This document shows positions 20,352-29,121 of a stretch of DNA of 64,000 nucleotides, one piece after another (within the stretch, counting starts at the first letter, position 1; every line of letters begins with the position of its first letter). This DNA is from Clostridium sp. GTDB lineage: Bacteria > Bacillota > Clostridia > Clostridiales > Clostridiaceae. The notes under the pieces are model-generated. The model was given only the letters and a program-made list of their open reading frames with translations, did not search any database and was not told the DNA's origin. Position numbers and translations under genes: made by a program. The stretch spans positions 1 to 64,000 of the forward strand of contig NZ_JAPFDR010000003.1 in assembly GCF_026168755.1 (NCBI RefSeq), written 5' to 3'.

Positions 20352-20458
20352 GTTTGTTAGAATAATTTATGTACGAAAGGCCACGAGCCCCGAGGTCTTG
20401 ACATAAATGTTATACATATGAGGTATAACGATAAATGTAAGTTCAGGGAGGGAAAAAC
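20352..20458 (+). ncRNA. L13-type ribosomal leader
   Basis: The untranslated leader before rplM contains a perfect 8-bp stem, ATTTATGT (20365-20372) with ACATAAAT (20401-20408), around a GC-rich internal region, then a second hairpin, GTTATAC (20409-20415) with GTATAAC (20423-20429). An autoregulatory L13 leader is an established class in Firmicutes at this position. Membership was judged by position and folding, not by a covariance model. Confidence 0.7.
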
Positions 20459-20893
20459 ATGAAATCATACATTGCAAAAGCACAAGAAGTTGAAAGAAAA
20501 TGGTATGTTGTTGATGCTGCTGGTAAGCCACTAGGAAGAGTTGCTAGCCAAGTTGCTTCAATATTAAGAGGAAAGAATAAGCCAACATTTACACCAAATG
20601 TTGACTGCGGAGATTTCGTAATAGTTATCAATGCTGAAAAAGTTGTTTTAACTGGTAAGAAGTTAGATCAAAAAATGATGAGAAAGCACAGCTTATATCC
20701 AGGTGGATTAAAAGAAACTCCATATAGAGAAGTATTAGCTAAGAAACCTGAGTTCGCTTTCGAAGAAGCTGTTAGAAGAATGCTTCCAACAGGAGTATTA
20801 GGAAGAAAAATGCTTAAGAAGTTAAAAGTATACCAAGGTGCTGAGCACGAACATGCAGCTCAACAACCAGAAGTACTTGAATTAAAGTACTAA
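20459..20893 (+). CDS. rplM: 50S ribosomal protein L13
   Basis: L13 (144 residues) is an early 50S assembly protein. [38 protein letters not shown] and the C-terminal [17 protein letters not shown] are diagnostic. CAGGGAGGG precedes the ATG. It is probably the ligand of its own leader. Confidence 0.97.
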   Translation: MKSYIAKAQEVERKWYVVDAAGKPLGRVASQVASILRGKNKPTFTPNVDCGDFVIVINAEKVVLTGKKLDQKMMRKHSLYPGGLKETPYREVLAKKPEFAFEEAVRRMLPTGVLGRKMLKKLKVYQGAEHEHAAQQPEVLELKY

Positions 20894-20919
20894 TACAGGC
20901 TCGGGAGGAGGAATAAAAA

Positions 20920-21312
20920 ATGGCAAAAGTTCAATACATGGGTACTGGAAGAAGAAAAAAATCAGTTGCAAGAGTTAGACTTGTACCAGGAAACGGTAAA
21001 GTTGTTATCAATAACAGAGAAATCGAAAATTTCTTTGGTTTAGAAACTTTAAGAATGATCGTTAACCAACCATTAGTTTTAACAGGAACTAAGGATAAAT
21101 TTGATGTATTAGTTAACGTTCACGGTGGTGGGTTCACAGGTCAAGCTGGAGCTATCAGACACGGAATAACAAGAGCTTTAATTAAATCAGATGAAAACTT
21201 AAAATCTGAATTAAAGAAAGCTGGTTTCGTAACAAGAGACCCAAGAATGAAAGAAAGAAAGAAATACGGTCTTAAGAAAGCAAGAAGAGCTCCACAATTC
21301 TCTAAGAGATAG
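20920..21312 (+). CDS. rpsI: 30S ribosomal protein S9
   Basis: S9 (130 residues) reaches the P-site tRNA with its C-terminal tail. [36 protein letters not shown] and the [12 protein letters not shown] end are diagnostic. It lies 26 bases after rplM behind GGGAGGAGG and shares its terminator. Confidence 0.97.
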   Translation: MAKVQYMGTGRRKKSVARVRLVPGNGKVVINNREIENFFGLETLRMIVNQPLVLTGTKDKFDVLVNVHGGGFTGQAGAIRHGITRALIKSDENLKSELKKAGFVTRDPRMKERKKYGLKKARRAPQFSKR

Positions 21313-21340
21313 TTTGGATTTTCAAGCAAAAAGACGTATC

Positions 21341-21376
21341 AAAAGCTTTGGAATATTTATTCCAAAGCTTTTTTTA
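21341..21376 (+). terminator. Terminator of rplM-rpsI
   Basis: A 14-bp stem, 21341-21354 with 21359-21372 (AAAAGCTTTGGAAT and its complement), is followed by a T run. It begins 29 bases after the rpsI stop. Confidence 0.93.
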
Positions 21377-21440
21377 TAGAAATAAAATTAAAAATAAAAG
21401 TGTATAAAATTTACATATACCATATTTAAATGAAAAAATA

Positions 21441-21468
21441 TGTTAAATATATGTTAAAAAAATGTTTA
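21441..21468 (+). promoter_or_regulatory. Possible Pho box upstream of the Na+/Pi symporter
   Basis: Three direct repeats, TGTTAA (21441), TGTTAA (21452) and TGTTTA (21463), are spaced exactly 11 bp. TTAACA at 21475 and TGTTAA at 21483 follow off-phase. TGTTAA is the complement of TTAACA, the half-site of PhoP boxes in Bacillus, which repeat every 11 bp. The gene behind it is a phosphate symporter, which fits. Confidence 0.5.
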
Positions 21469-21553
21469 AATATATTAACAAATGTTAAATTTTATTGTAA
21501 ACTTAACGAGGGAAAAGTTTTATAAAATATACAAGAGTGAAGGAGAATAAATC

Positions 21554-23167
21554 TTGGATACGTTGATGACAATAATCAAGTTATTAGGTGGATTAGGACT
21601 ATTTATCTACGGAATGAAGCTAATGGGTGATGGTCTAGAAAATGCCGCAGGAGAAGGATTAAAGAATATTCTAGAAAAAGTAACTAAAAATCCTGTAATT
21701 GCAGTAATTGTGGGTGCAGTAGTTACTATGGTTATTCAAAGTAGTAGTGCTACAACTGTAATGGTAGTTGGATTTGTTAATGCAGGATTGATGAATTTAG
21801 CTCAAGCAGCTGGAATTATAATGGGTGCTAATATAGGAACAACTATTACAGCACAATTAGTTGCATTTAAATTAGATGAAATAGCGCCAGTTTTCGTTTT
21901 TGTTGGTGCTATGATGGTAATGTTCGTAAAAGGTAAGAAGAGAAGAGAGATAGGTAATATAATATTAGGGTTTGGTATATTATTTGTTGGTATGGGAACA
22001 ATGAGTGCTGCAATGAAACCATTAACAACACTACCTATGTTCCAAGAAATACTTACAACAGTAGGACAACATTGGTATTTAGGAGTAATAGCAGGGGCTT
22101 TAATTACAGCATTATTACAAAGCTCATCAGCTACTACTGGTATATTAGTAGCATTAGCTACTGCAGGAGCATTAAATATTAATCAAGCATTACCAATAAT
22201 TATGGGATGTAATATTGGTACTTGTATAACAGCGATGCTTGCAACAGTAGGTACAAATAAAACTGCACATAGAGCAGCAATGTTACATTTAATATTTAAT
22301 GTTGTTGGTACATTAATATTTTTACCAATAATAATACCAGGCTTTTTAGGTGAGTTTGTTTCATATTTTACAGGGGATGTAAAGAGACAAATAGCTAATG
22401 CACATACAATATTTAATGTAGTTAATACATTAATAATGGTACCTTTAATTCCTGTATTATGTAAAATTGTAGAAAAAATAATACCTGGTGAAGATGATGA
22501 GAAGATAGGACCTAAATATATTGATGATAGATTATTAGAAACTCCAGTAATTGCAGCTGGACAAGTGGTAAAAGAAACTATAAGAATGGCTAATAAAGCT
22601 AAGTTAAGTTTAGAGTTAGCAATGGATGCATTCATGAAAAATGATGAAGGCTTAGCTGAAAAAGTTTACCAAAATGAAGAAGTAATTAATAATCTTGAGG
22701 AATGTATAACTACATATTTAGTTAAGCTTTCTAAATGTGAATTATCAGATAAGGAAAAGAATATAGTAGCATCTACATTCCATATAGTAACTGACATAGA
22801 AAGAATAGGGGATCATGCTGAAAACCTTGCTGATTTAACTATTCAAAAAATAAATAAAAAATTGCAATATAGTGAAGAGGCTATTAGTGAAATAACTAAT
22901 ATGTATCAAACTACACTAAAGGCATTAGATGTATCAATTGATAGTTATGCTGATAGAGATATCGTTAAAGCTAATGAAATAGCTAATATTGAAGCAGAGA
23001 TAGATAAACAACATAAGAGATATAGAGACCTACATATTAAAAGATTACATGAGGGTACTTGTAATGCTTATGCAGGAGCAGTATTCTTAGACTTATTGAG
23101 TAATTTAGAGAGAATAGGAGATCATTCTACAAATATAGCTGAAATAGTTGTTGAGAATAATTCATAA
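21554..23167 (+). CDS. Na+/phosphate symporter with PhoU-like domain
   Basis: A 537-residue membrane protein of the NptA/PF02690 family (Na+/Pi cotransporter II-like). It shows the two family repeats QSSSATT at about residues 62-68 and 189-195, with hydrophobic helices to about residue 310. The C-terminal 190 residues form a PhoU-like helical domain (IERIGDHAENLADL and LERIGDHSTNIAEI). The start is TTG at 21554, 8 bases after AAGGAGA. It probably imports phosphate; in some relatives the domain has a regulatory role. Monocistronic. Confidence 0.88.
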   Translation: MDTLMTIIKLLGGLGLFIYGMKLMGDGLENAAGEGLKNILEKVTKNPVIAVIVGAVVTMVIQSSSATTVMVVGFVNAGLMNLAQAAGIIMGANIGTTITAQLVAFKLDEIAPVFVFVGAMMVMFVKGKKRREIGNIILGFGILFVGMGTMSAAMKPLTTLPMFQEILTTVGQHWYLGVIAGALITALLQSSSATTGILVALATAGALNINQALPIIMGCNIGTCITAMLATVGTNKTAHRAAMLHLIFNVVGTLIFLPIIIPGFLGEFVSYFTGDVKRQIANAHTIFNVVNTLIMVPLIPVLCKIVEKIIPGEDDEKIGPKYIDDRLLETPVIAAGQVVKETIRMANKAKLSLELAMDAFMKNDEGLAEKVYQNEEVINNLEECITTYLVKLSKCELSDKEKNIVASTFHIVTDIERIGDHAENLADLTIQKINKKLQYSEEAISEITNMYQTTLKALDVSIDSYADRDIVKANEIANIEAEIDKQHKRYRDLHIKRLHEGTCNAYAGAVFLDLLSNLERIGDHSTNIAEIVVENNS

Positions 23168-23170
23168 AAG

Positions 23171-23196
23171 AGAAGTCCAAAAGGGCTTCTTTTTTT
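23171..23196 (+). terminator. Terminator of the phosphate symporter gene
   Basis: AGAAGTCC (23171-23178), AAAA loop, GGGCTTCT (23183-23190) with one G-T pair, then T run. Confidence 0.9.
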
Positions 23197-23225
23197 GAAC
23201 TTTATAAATAGTAACAAATATATAA

Positions 23226-23255
23226 GTATAATAAGCTTGAAAGTTAAACATAATA
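23226..23255 (+). promoter_or_regulatory. Sigma-G/sigma-F-like promoter of cwlD
   Basis: GTATA (23226-23230), 18-base spacer, CATAATA (23249-23255). This fits the forespore sigma-G pattern GHATR-N17/18-CATWMTA known from B. subtilis. The gene 32 bases downstream is the spore cortex amidase. In such AT-rich DNA a chance match is possible. Confidence 0.45.
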
Positions 23256-23286
23256 AAAGTGATATTAAAATAATGGAGGATATGTC

Positions 23287-23982
23287 ATGAAGAAAGTAAT
23301 TGTTGCTATTATTACATGTCTACTTATTATTACTTATATAGTGCCAGTTAATACATTTGCCTTGGATAACTCGGATAAAGTCATTTTGATTGATCCTGGA
23401 CATGGGGGAATTGATGGTGGAGCCCAATCTAAGACAGGAACTATAGAAAAGGATATAAATTTGCAAATTGCATTAAAGCTAAGAGATAAGCTTGAAAAAA
23501 GTGGATACAATGTATATATGACAAGAGATGAGGATGAAGGTCTTTATCAAAAAGGTAATACTGTTAGGGAGAAGAAGAGAGAAGACTTAAATAGAAGAGT
23601 TGAAATGAAAAAAGAAACAGAATGTGATATATTTGTTTCAATTCATCAAAATATGTTTCCGCAAAGTAAATGTTATGGTGCACAGGTTTGGTATGCTTCA
23701 AATGACAATAGTTATAATTTAGCTACTGTAGTTCAAGATTCAATAAAAGAATCTGTTAAGGATAATAATAAAAGAGTAGCAAAGCCAGCGGCTGAAGCAT
23801 ATTTAATTTTAAGGGATAAATATGAAGGTGCTTCAATATTAGTAGAATGTGGTTTTTTATCAAATCCAGACGAAGAAGTTAAATTAAAAAGTGATGAGCA
23901 TCAAAATTTGATAGTTGAAGGAATATCAAATGGAATTGATAAGTATTTTGATGGTGATGTAAATAAAAATGTAGAATCATAG
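23287..23982 (+). CDS. cwlD: N-acetylmuramoyl-L-alanine amidase CwlD (spore cortex)
   Basis: A 231-residue secreted zinc amidase (Amidase_3). A Sec signal peptide covers residues 1-25 (ends VNTFA). Zinc ligands are H39 in IDPGHGG, E54 in TIEKDIN and H120 in SIHQN; the catalytic glutamate is E187 in VECGFLSN. CwlD strips peptide from muramic acid to start muramic-lactam formation in the cortex. The location just after rplM-rpsI matches the B. subtilis rpsI-ybaJ-cwlD order, which supports CwlD over other amidases. The 38-bp palindromic terminator follows. Confidence 0.87.
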   Translation: MKKVIVAIITCLLIITYIVPVNTFALDNSDKVILIDPGHGGIDGGAQSKTGTIEKDINLQIALKLRDKLEKSGYNVYMTRDEDEGLYQKGNTVREKKREDLNRRVEMKKETECDIFVSIHQNMFPQSKCYGAQVWYASNDNSYNLATVVQDSIKESVKDNNKRVAKPAAEAYLILRDKYEGASILVECGFLSNPDEEVKLKSDEHQNLIVEGISNGIDKYFDGDVNKNVES

Positions 23983-24005
23983 TAATTTCCAGGGAAATAG
24001 ATAGA

Positions 24006-24043
24006 ATAAATTAAAAGCCGACTTAAGTCGGCTTTTAATTTAT
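24006..24043. terminator. Bidirectional palindromic terminator after cwlD
   Basis: A perfect 38-bp palindrome centred on AAGCCGACTT-AAGTCGGCTT with A and T runs at both ends, 23 bases after the cwlD stop. Confidence 0.9.
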
Positions 24044-24125
24044 AGAGTAATATATAATCTTATTGTTGTAAAAAATGTAATAAAATTATAAACTAAACTT
24101 AGAAAAGTAAAAAGGGGGATTACAA

Positions 24126-24968
24126 ATGAGAGAAATACATATATCAGAAATTATTAGTACAGTAAGGGATTTATGTATAGAATCAAATTATTATTTATCA
24201 AGTGATGTAAAGAAATCTTTATGTAAGGCTAAAGAAAATGAAACATGGCCATTAGCAGAAAATGTTTTAGATCAAATAATATTAAACTCTGATATTGCTA
24301 AAAAAGAAGATATGCCAATATGTCAAGATACAGGTATGGCATGTGTGTTTGTTGAAGTTGGACAAGAAGTGCATATAGTTGGTGGACTATTACAAGATGC
24401 TATTAATGAAGGGGTTAGAAAAGGATATGATGAAGGTTTTTTAAGAAAATCAGTAGTTAAAGATCCAATTAATAGAGTTAATACAAAGGATAATACACCT
24501 GCTGTTATTTATTATGATATAGTACCAGGTGATAAGATTAAGGTTACAGTAGCACCAAAAGGGTTTGGTTCTGAAAATATGAGCAGGATAAAGATGCTTA
24601 AACCTTCTGATGGATTACAGGGAGTAAAAGATTTTATAATTGAAACTGTAAAGTTAGCTGGACCTAATCCATGTCCTCCAATAGTTATTGGGGTTGGAAT
24701 TGGAGGTACATTTGATAAAGCAGCTTATTTGGCTAAGAAAGCTTTAATTAGGCCTTTAAATAAAAGAAATAATGGGAAATTTTATAGTGATTTAGAAGAG
24801 GAATTATTAGAAACTATAAATAAATTAGGAATAGGACCACAAGGTTTTGGTGGAAAAACAACTGCCTTGGGATTAAATATAGAAACATATCCAACTCATA
24901 TTGCTGGATTGCCTCTTGCAGTTAATATTAATTGTCATGCTACAAGACATAAGGAAAGAGAGATATAA
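24126..24968 (+). CDS. Fumarate hydratase class I, alpha subunit
   Basis: A 280-residue subunit of the oxygen-sensitive [4Fe-4S] hydratase, the two-gene form of class I fumarase (also related to L-tartrate dehydratase). Conserved blocks are MPICQDTGMACVFVEVG, AGPNPCPPIVIGVGIGG and AVNINCHATRH, each with a cysteine suited to holding the cluster. It interconverts fumarate and malate. AAAGGGGG precedes the ATG. The beta subunit gene follows after 12 bases. Tartrate dehydratase is the alternative function. Confidence 0.85.
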   Translation: MREIHISEIISTVRDLCIESNYYLSSDVKKSLCKAKENETWPLAENVLDQIILNSDIAKKEDMPICQDTGMACVFVEVGQEVHIVGGLLQDAINEGVRKGYDEGFLRKSVVKDPINRVNTKDNTPAVIYYDIVPGDKIKVTVAPKGFGSENMSRIKMLKPSDGLQGVKDFIIETVKLAGPNPCPPIVIGVGIGGTFDKAAYLAKKALIRPLNKRNNGKFYSDLEEELLETINKLGIGPQGFGGKTTALGLNIETYPTHIAGLPLAVNINCHATRHKEREI

Positions 24969-24980
24969 GGGGGATATGAG

Positions 24981-25535
24981 ATGATTAAAAGTATAAATAC
25001 ACCTTTAACTGAAGATATCACAACAGGATTGAGAGCTGGAGATAGTATTTTATTAACAGGAACAATATATACGGCTAGAGATGCTGCTCATGGTAGATTA
25101 ATTAATTTATTAAATGAGGGAAAAGATCTTCCTATAAATTTGAAAGATGAAATTATATATTATGTTGGGCCTACTCCAGAAAAAGAAGGACAGGTTATAG
25201 GATCAGCTGGGCCAACAACTAGTTATAGAATGGATAGTTATGCGCCGAGACTTTTAGACTTAGGGTTAAAGGGAATGATAGGTAAGGGAGCTAGAAATGA
25301 AGAAGTAATAGATGCAATTAAAAGAAATAAGGCAATCTATTTTGGCGCAATAGGAGGGGCTGGAGCCTTAATAAGTAAGTGTATAACTTCATGTCAAGTA
25401 ATTGCATATGATGATTTAGGGGCTGAAGCTATAAGAAAGTTAGAAGTAAAAGAGATGCCTTTAGTTGTTATTATTGATACTGAAGGAAATAATTTATATG
25501 AAATAGGAAAAAATGAATATTTAAGCAGTAAATAA
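24981..25535 (+). CDS. Fumarate hydratase class I, beta subunit
   Basis: A 184-residue partner of the preceding gene. LTEDITTGLRAGDSILLTGT, RDAAHGRLI, GPTPEKEGQVIGSAGPTTS and MIGKGARNEEV are family signatures of the swivelling beta domain. AAGGGGG precedes the ATG at 24981. Together the pair forms one fumarase in a two-gene operon closed by a terminator. Confidence 0.87.
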   Translation: MIKSINTPLTEDITTGLRAGDSILLTGTIYTARDAAHGRLINLLNEGKDLPINLKDEIIYYVGPTPEKEGQVIGSAGPTTSYRMDSYAPRLLDLGLKGMIGKGARNEEVIDAIKRNKAIYFGAIGGAGALISKCITSCQVIAYDDLGAEAIRKLEVKEMPLVVIIDTEGNNLYEIGKNEYLSSK

Positions 25536-25561
25536 AAAAGCGGAAAAATCCGCTTTTTTAT
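25534..25561. terminator. Terminator after the fumarase genes
   Basis: AAAAAGCGGA (25535-25544), AAAA, TCCGCTTTTT with T and A runs on both sides, so it can also stop transcription coming from the minus-strand YitT gene. Confidence 0.9.
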
Positions 25562-25612
25562 TTAGAAAGTTTCTATTTTAACTTTTAATTTATAATCTAT
25601 TTATAAAATAAC

Positions 25613-26470
25613 TTAAATACTTTGGAATCCCTTACCTTTAACTTCGGAGATATCAATTATTGTAATAAATGCTTTGGGATCAATTCTAAGAATTTTATTT
25701 TTTAAACTTATCATTTGTGATGTAGTTACTGCAACATATAAAAGCTTTCTTTGATGATGGGTATATCCACCTTCAGCCATAAGAGAGGTGATACCACGAT
25801 TCATATCTTTAATGACATAATTTATTATATCTCCTTCTTTTTCAGTTAAAATAAGAAGAAGTTTTTTGCTAGTAAAACCACTTAAAACTTTATCTAGAAT
25901 AGTGCTTGTAATAAATAAAGATATAAGTGTATATAAAGCCTTAGGCAAACCAAAAATAAAGGCTGCTATCGTTACTATAATTAAGTTAAATCCAAATCCA
26001 ACTTTACCTATATCAAGATTAGAATATTTTTTTCTTACAACCATGGTTATTATGTCAGTTCCTCCAATAGAACCATTTCTAAAGAATATTAAACCATAAC
26101 CAATTCCACTTAAAACACCACCATATATGCAATATAATAATGTATCATCAACTTTAACTAATGAAGAGAAAGGCTTAGTTATCATTAATGCTGTTGAAAA
26201 AGAAATCATTCCTATAGCTGTATAGATAGTAAATCTTTTACTAAGGAATTTATAACTTACAAAAAATAATGGGATATTAAGTATAAATACAGTAATACCA
26301 GATGGAATATTCCACAGATATTGAAGAATAAGTCCTATACCTGTTACACCACCACTTAACAACCCTGCATTAGATAAGAATAAATTTACTCCTAAAGAAG
26401 AAATAAAACATCCTATTATAATTACTACAACATCAATATAAAAACTTTTACTTTTAAATAAATCTTTCAT
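25613..26470 (-). CDS. YitT family membrane protein
   Basis: A 285-residue protein with an N-terminal five- to six-helix membrane part (DUF161) and a C-terminal cytoplasmic DUF2179 domain from about residue 200. Visible marks are NAGLLSGGVTGIGLIL and FFRNGSIGGTDIITMVVRK in the repeats and YTHHQRKLLYVAVTTSQ in the C-terminal part. The function of the family is not established; a transporter role is often suggested. AGAGGTAA lies before the ATG on the minus strand. It is the only gene on this strand nearby and converges on the fumarase operon. Confidence 0.85.
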   Translation of the reverse strand: MKDLFKSKSFYIDVVVIIIGCFISSLGVNLFLSNAGLLSGGVTGIGLILQYLWNIPSGITVFILNIPLFFVSYKFLSKRFTIYTAIGMISFSTALMITKPFSSLVKVDDTLLYCIYGGVLSGIGYGLIFFRNGSIGGTDIITMVVRKKYSNLDIGKVGFGFNLIIVTIAAFIFGLPKALYTLISLFITSTILDKVLSGFTSKKLLLILTEKEGDIINYVIKDMNRGITSLMAEGGYTHHQRKLLYVAVTTSQMISLKNKILRIDPKAFITIIDISEVKGKGFQSI

Positions 26471-26729
26471 AATATTACCTCTGTATAGATATATCTATAG
26501 TTATCATAAAGATTATATATTAAAAAGTAAAATATGTTAAGTGATTTATTAACTTACTTTATAATAAAATAAAAGAATATTATACAAGTTATAAAGAAGA
26601 ATAGTTATTTATAAATAATAATTATATAGATAAATAAAGAAAAAGATAGTAATCAAATGAAATAGTATTTTTTTCTCTATATTTTGATTTGTACTTAGAT
26701 TTTACAAGAATAAATAGCAATATTATAAT
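26471..26729. other. Divergent intergenic region, yitT-type gene / nrdA
   Basis: About 260 AT-rich bases between two divergent genes. It must carry the minus-strand promoter for the YitT gene and part of the nrdA promoter, but no -35/-10 pair stood out from the A and T runs. No small gene was seen. Confidence 0.5.
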
Positions 26730-26776
26730 TAACAATATATTGTGTTAAAGATATAAACATGTACAACATATGGTGG
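26730..26776 (+). promoter_or_regulatory. Two NrdR-like boxes before nrdA
   Basis: Box 1 has the 12-bp palindrome ACAATATATTGT (26732-26743), extended by GTGT on the right. Box 2 is ACAACATATGGT (26763-26774), identical to box 1 at 10 of 12 positions. Their centres are exactly 31 bp apart, the three-helical-turn spacing typical of NrdR operators. Box 2 runs into the nrdA ribosome-binding site. Confidence 0.7.
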
Positions 26777-26786
26777 AGGAATGAAA

Positions 26787-29018
26787 GTGATTAATTTAGA
26801 TAATATATGCCAAAAAGCAATTGATGGAATAGACGATTTACAAGGAATTTATATAAAAGAAAAACTAATTGAGAGCTGTAAAAATATAATTAGAGAATCT
26901 ATGGATAGTGAAGGAATTAGAGACTCTGTAATCCAAGCTGCATTAGAGTTAACTACTGAACAAGAACCTAAATGGCAATATGTTGCATCTAAGTTATATG
27001 TATATAGATTGTATGATGAAGTTAGAAGAAATAGAGGAATAAATTTAGAAATTAAGCCTTATAGTAAATTTTATCAATTTATTAGTGAGATGACAGATAA
27101 AAATTTATATGGCAAATATATTCTAGAAAACTATACTCAAGATGAAATTGAGGAATTAGAAAAAGAAATAAAGCCAGAAAGAGATTTTATATTTACTTAT
27201 AGTGGTATAGACTTACTAACAAAAAGATATTTAATTCAAGATTACAATAGAAAACCTCTTGAGCTTCCACAACAAATGTTTATGGGAATAGCAATGCATT
27301 TAGCAATTCCAGAAAAGCAAGAAGATAGAGTTATGTGGGCAAAGAGGTTTTATGATGTTTTAAGCTCTCTTAAAGCAACTATGGCTACTCCTACAATGTC
27401 AAATGCAAGAAAGCCATTTTATCAACTAAGCTCATGTTTTATTGATACAGTGGAGGACAGTTTAAAGGGAATATATAAATCATTAGATAACTTTGCTGAA
27501 GTTTCGAAATTTGGCGGTGGAATGGGAATTTACATAGGAAAAATAAGAGCAATTGGTTCAACAATAAGGGGATTTAAAGGTGCTTCAGGAGGAGTTATTC
27601 CTTGGATAAAGCTATTTAATGATACAGCAATTGCTGTTGATCAGTTAGGTGTTAGAAATGGATCAGTTGCTATATGGTTAGATGCATGGCATAAAGAAGT
27701 TCCAGAATTTTTACAATTAAGAACTAACAATGGAGATGATAGAAAAAAGGCTCATGATATATTTCCAGGTCTTTGCTATCCAGATTTGTTTTGGAGATTA
27801 GCAGAAGAGGATATAGATGCAAATTGGTATATGATGTGTCCTCATGAAATAAAGTCTGTTAAGGGATATTCATTAGAAGATTTTTATGGTGAAGAATGGG
27901 AAAAAAGATATTACGATTGTGTTAATGACGAAAGAATAGACAAAAGAGTTATGTCTGTTAAGGATATAGTTAGATTAATAATAAAGAGTGCAGCTGAAAC
28001 AGGAACTCCTTTTGCTTTTTATAGAGATACGGTAAATAAAATGAATCCTAATAAACATAGGGGAATGATTTACTCTTCAAATCTTTGTACTGAAATAATG
28101 CAAAATATGAGCCCAATGGATATTCAAGAAACAACTATGTATGATGAAAATGGAGATACTATTATTGTAGAAAAGACTAAGGCAGGAGATTTTGTAGTTT
28201 GTAATTTATCATCTGTTGTTTTAGGAAATGTAGATGTAAATAGTGATGAAGAGCTAGAGTATGTAGTTGAAACTCAAATAAGAGCTATGGATAATGTTAT
28301 AGATTTAAATTATTATTCAGTACCTTTTGCTGAGGTAACTAATAAAAAATATAGAGCAATTGGTCTTGGAACTAGTGGATATCATCATATGCTTGCAAAT
28401 AATAAAATTCATTGGAATGATGAAAAACATTTAGAATTTACAGATAAGGTATATGAAAAAATTAATTATTATGCAATCAAGGCAAGTATGAATATTGCAA
28501 AGGAAAAAGGAGAATATTCATGCTTTAGAGGTTCGGATTGGGATAATGGCGATTACTTTAAGTTAAGAAATTATAATTCAGAAGAGTGGATTAAGTTACA
28601 AAAGGATATTAAAGAATGTGGCTTAAGAAATGGATATCTTTTTGCAGTTGCACCTAATGGTTCTACAGCAACAATAGCAGGAACATCAGAAGGAGTAGAT
28701 CCAGTTATGGCAAGATTCTGGTTAGAAGAAAAGAAGGGAAGTATAGTTCCTAAAACAGCACCTAATTTAAGTTGGGAAAATTTCTGGTTCTATAATTCTG
28801 CATATAATACAGATCAAAATCTTTCTTTAAAGATAAATGGAATAAGACAAAGACATATAGATCAAGGACAGTCATTTAATCTATATATAACAACAGATTT
28901 TACTATGAGACAAATAATGAACTTATATATAACTGCATGTAAATGTGGAGTTAAATCAATCTACTATGTTAGATCAAAATCTTTAGAAGTAGAAGAGTGT
29001 GAAAGCTGTTCTGCATAA
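26787..29018 (+). CDS. nrdA: Ribonucleoside-diphosphate reductase, class I, alpha subunit
   Basis: The large subunit (743 residues) reduces ribonucleotides using a radical passed from the beta subunit. Active-site residues are C217 (QLSSCF), N432/C434/E436 (NLCTEIM) and C472 (VVCNLSS); radical-path tyrosines Y726-Y727 lie in YYVRS, and the C-terminal redox pair is CESC. The N-terminus keeps the helices of an ATP-cone but starts after the KRDG hairpin seen in E. coli NrdA. GTG at 26787 is preferred, 6 bases after GGAGGA; the ATG at 26781 directly abuts that site. Confidence 0.93.
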   Translation: MINLDNICQKAIDGIDDLQGIYIKEKLIESCKNIIRESMDSEGIRDSVIQAALELTTEQEPKWQYVASKLYVYRLYDEVRRNRGINLEIKPYSKFYQFISEMTDKNLYGKYILENYTQDEIEELEKEIKPERDFIFTYSGIDLLTKRYLIQDYNRKPLELPQQMFMGIAMHLAIPEKQEDRVMWAKRFYDVLSSLKATMATPTMSNARKPFYQLSSCFIDTVEDSLKGIYKSLDNFAEVSKFGGGMGIYIGKIRAIGSTIRGFKGASGGVIPWIKLFNDTAIAVDQLGVRNGSVAIWLDAWHKEVPEFLQLRTNNGDDRKKAHDIFPGLCYPDLFWRLAEEDIDANWYMMCPHEIKSVKGYSLEDFYGEEWEKRYYDCVNDERIDKRVMSVKDIVRLIIKSAAETGTPFAFYRDTVNKMNPNKHRGMIYSSNLCTEIMQNMSPMDIQETTMYDENGDTIIVEKTKAGDFVVCNLSSVVLGNVDVNSDEELEYVVETQIRAMDNVIDLNYYSVPFAEVTNKKYRAIGLGTSGYHHMLANNKIHWNDEKHLEFTDKVYEKINYYAIKASMNIAKEKGEYSCFRGSDWDNGDYFKLRNYNSEEWIKLQKDIKECGLRNGYLFAVAPNGSTATIAGTSEGVDPVMARFWLEEKKGSIVPKTAPNLSWENFWFYNSAYNTDQNLSLKINGIRQRHIDQGQSFNLYITTDFTMRQIMNLYITACKCGVKSIYYVRSKSLEVEECESCSA

Positions 29019-29027
29019 ATTAAAGTG

Positions 29028-29089
29028 CCTCAGAGTATTAGTGTAAAATAATTAAAAATAAGTTAGGTACTTTTAATTAATCTCTGAGG
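29028..29089 (+). other. Nested hairpin between nrdA and nrdB
   Basis: CCTCAGAG (29028-29035) pairs perfectly with CTCTGAGG (29082-29089), and inside it AATTAAAA (29050-29057) pairs with TTTTAATT (29071-29078). No T run follows, so it looks like a processing, stabilizing or attenuating structure that could set the NrdA:NrdB ratio. Confidence 0.5.
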
Positions 29090-29121
29090 TATAGTCAAAT
29101 TTGAATAGTGGGAGAATAGTA

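Noticed and set aside
26781..26786. ATG start of nrdA
   Set aside because: GGAGGA ends at the base before this ATG, leaving no spacing; the GTG two codons later has a 6-base gap. The ATG cannot be fully excluded.
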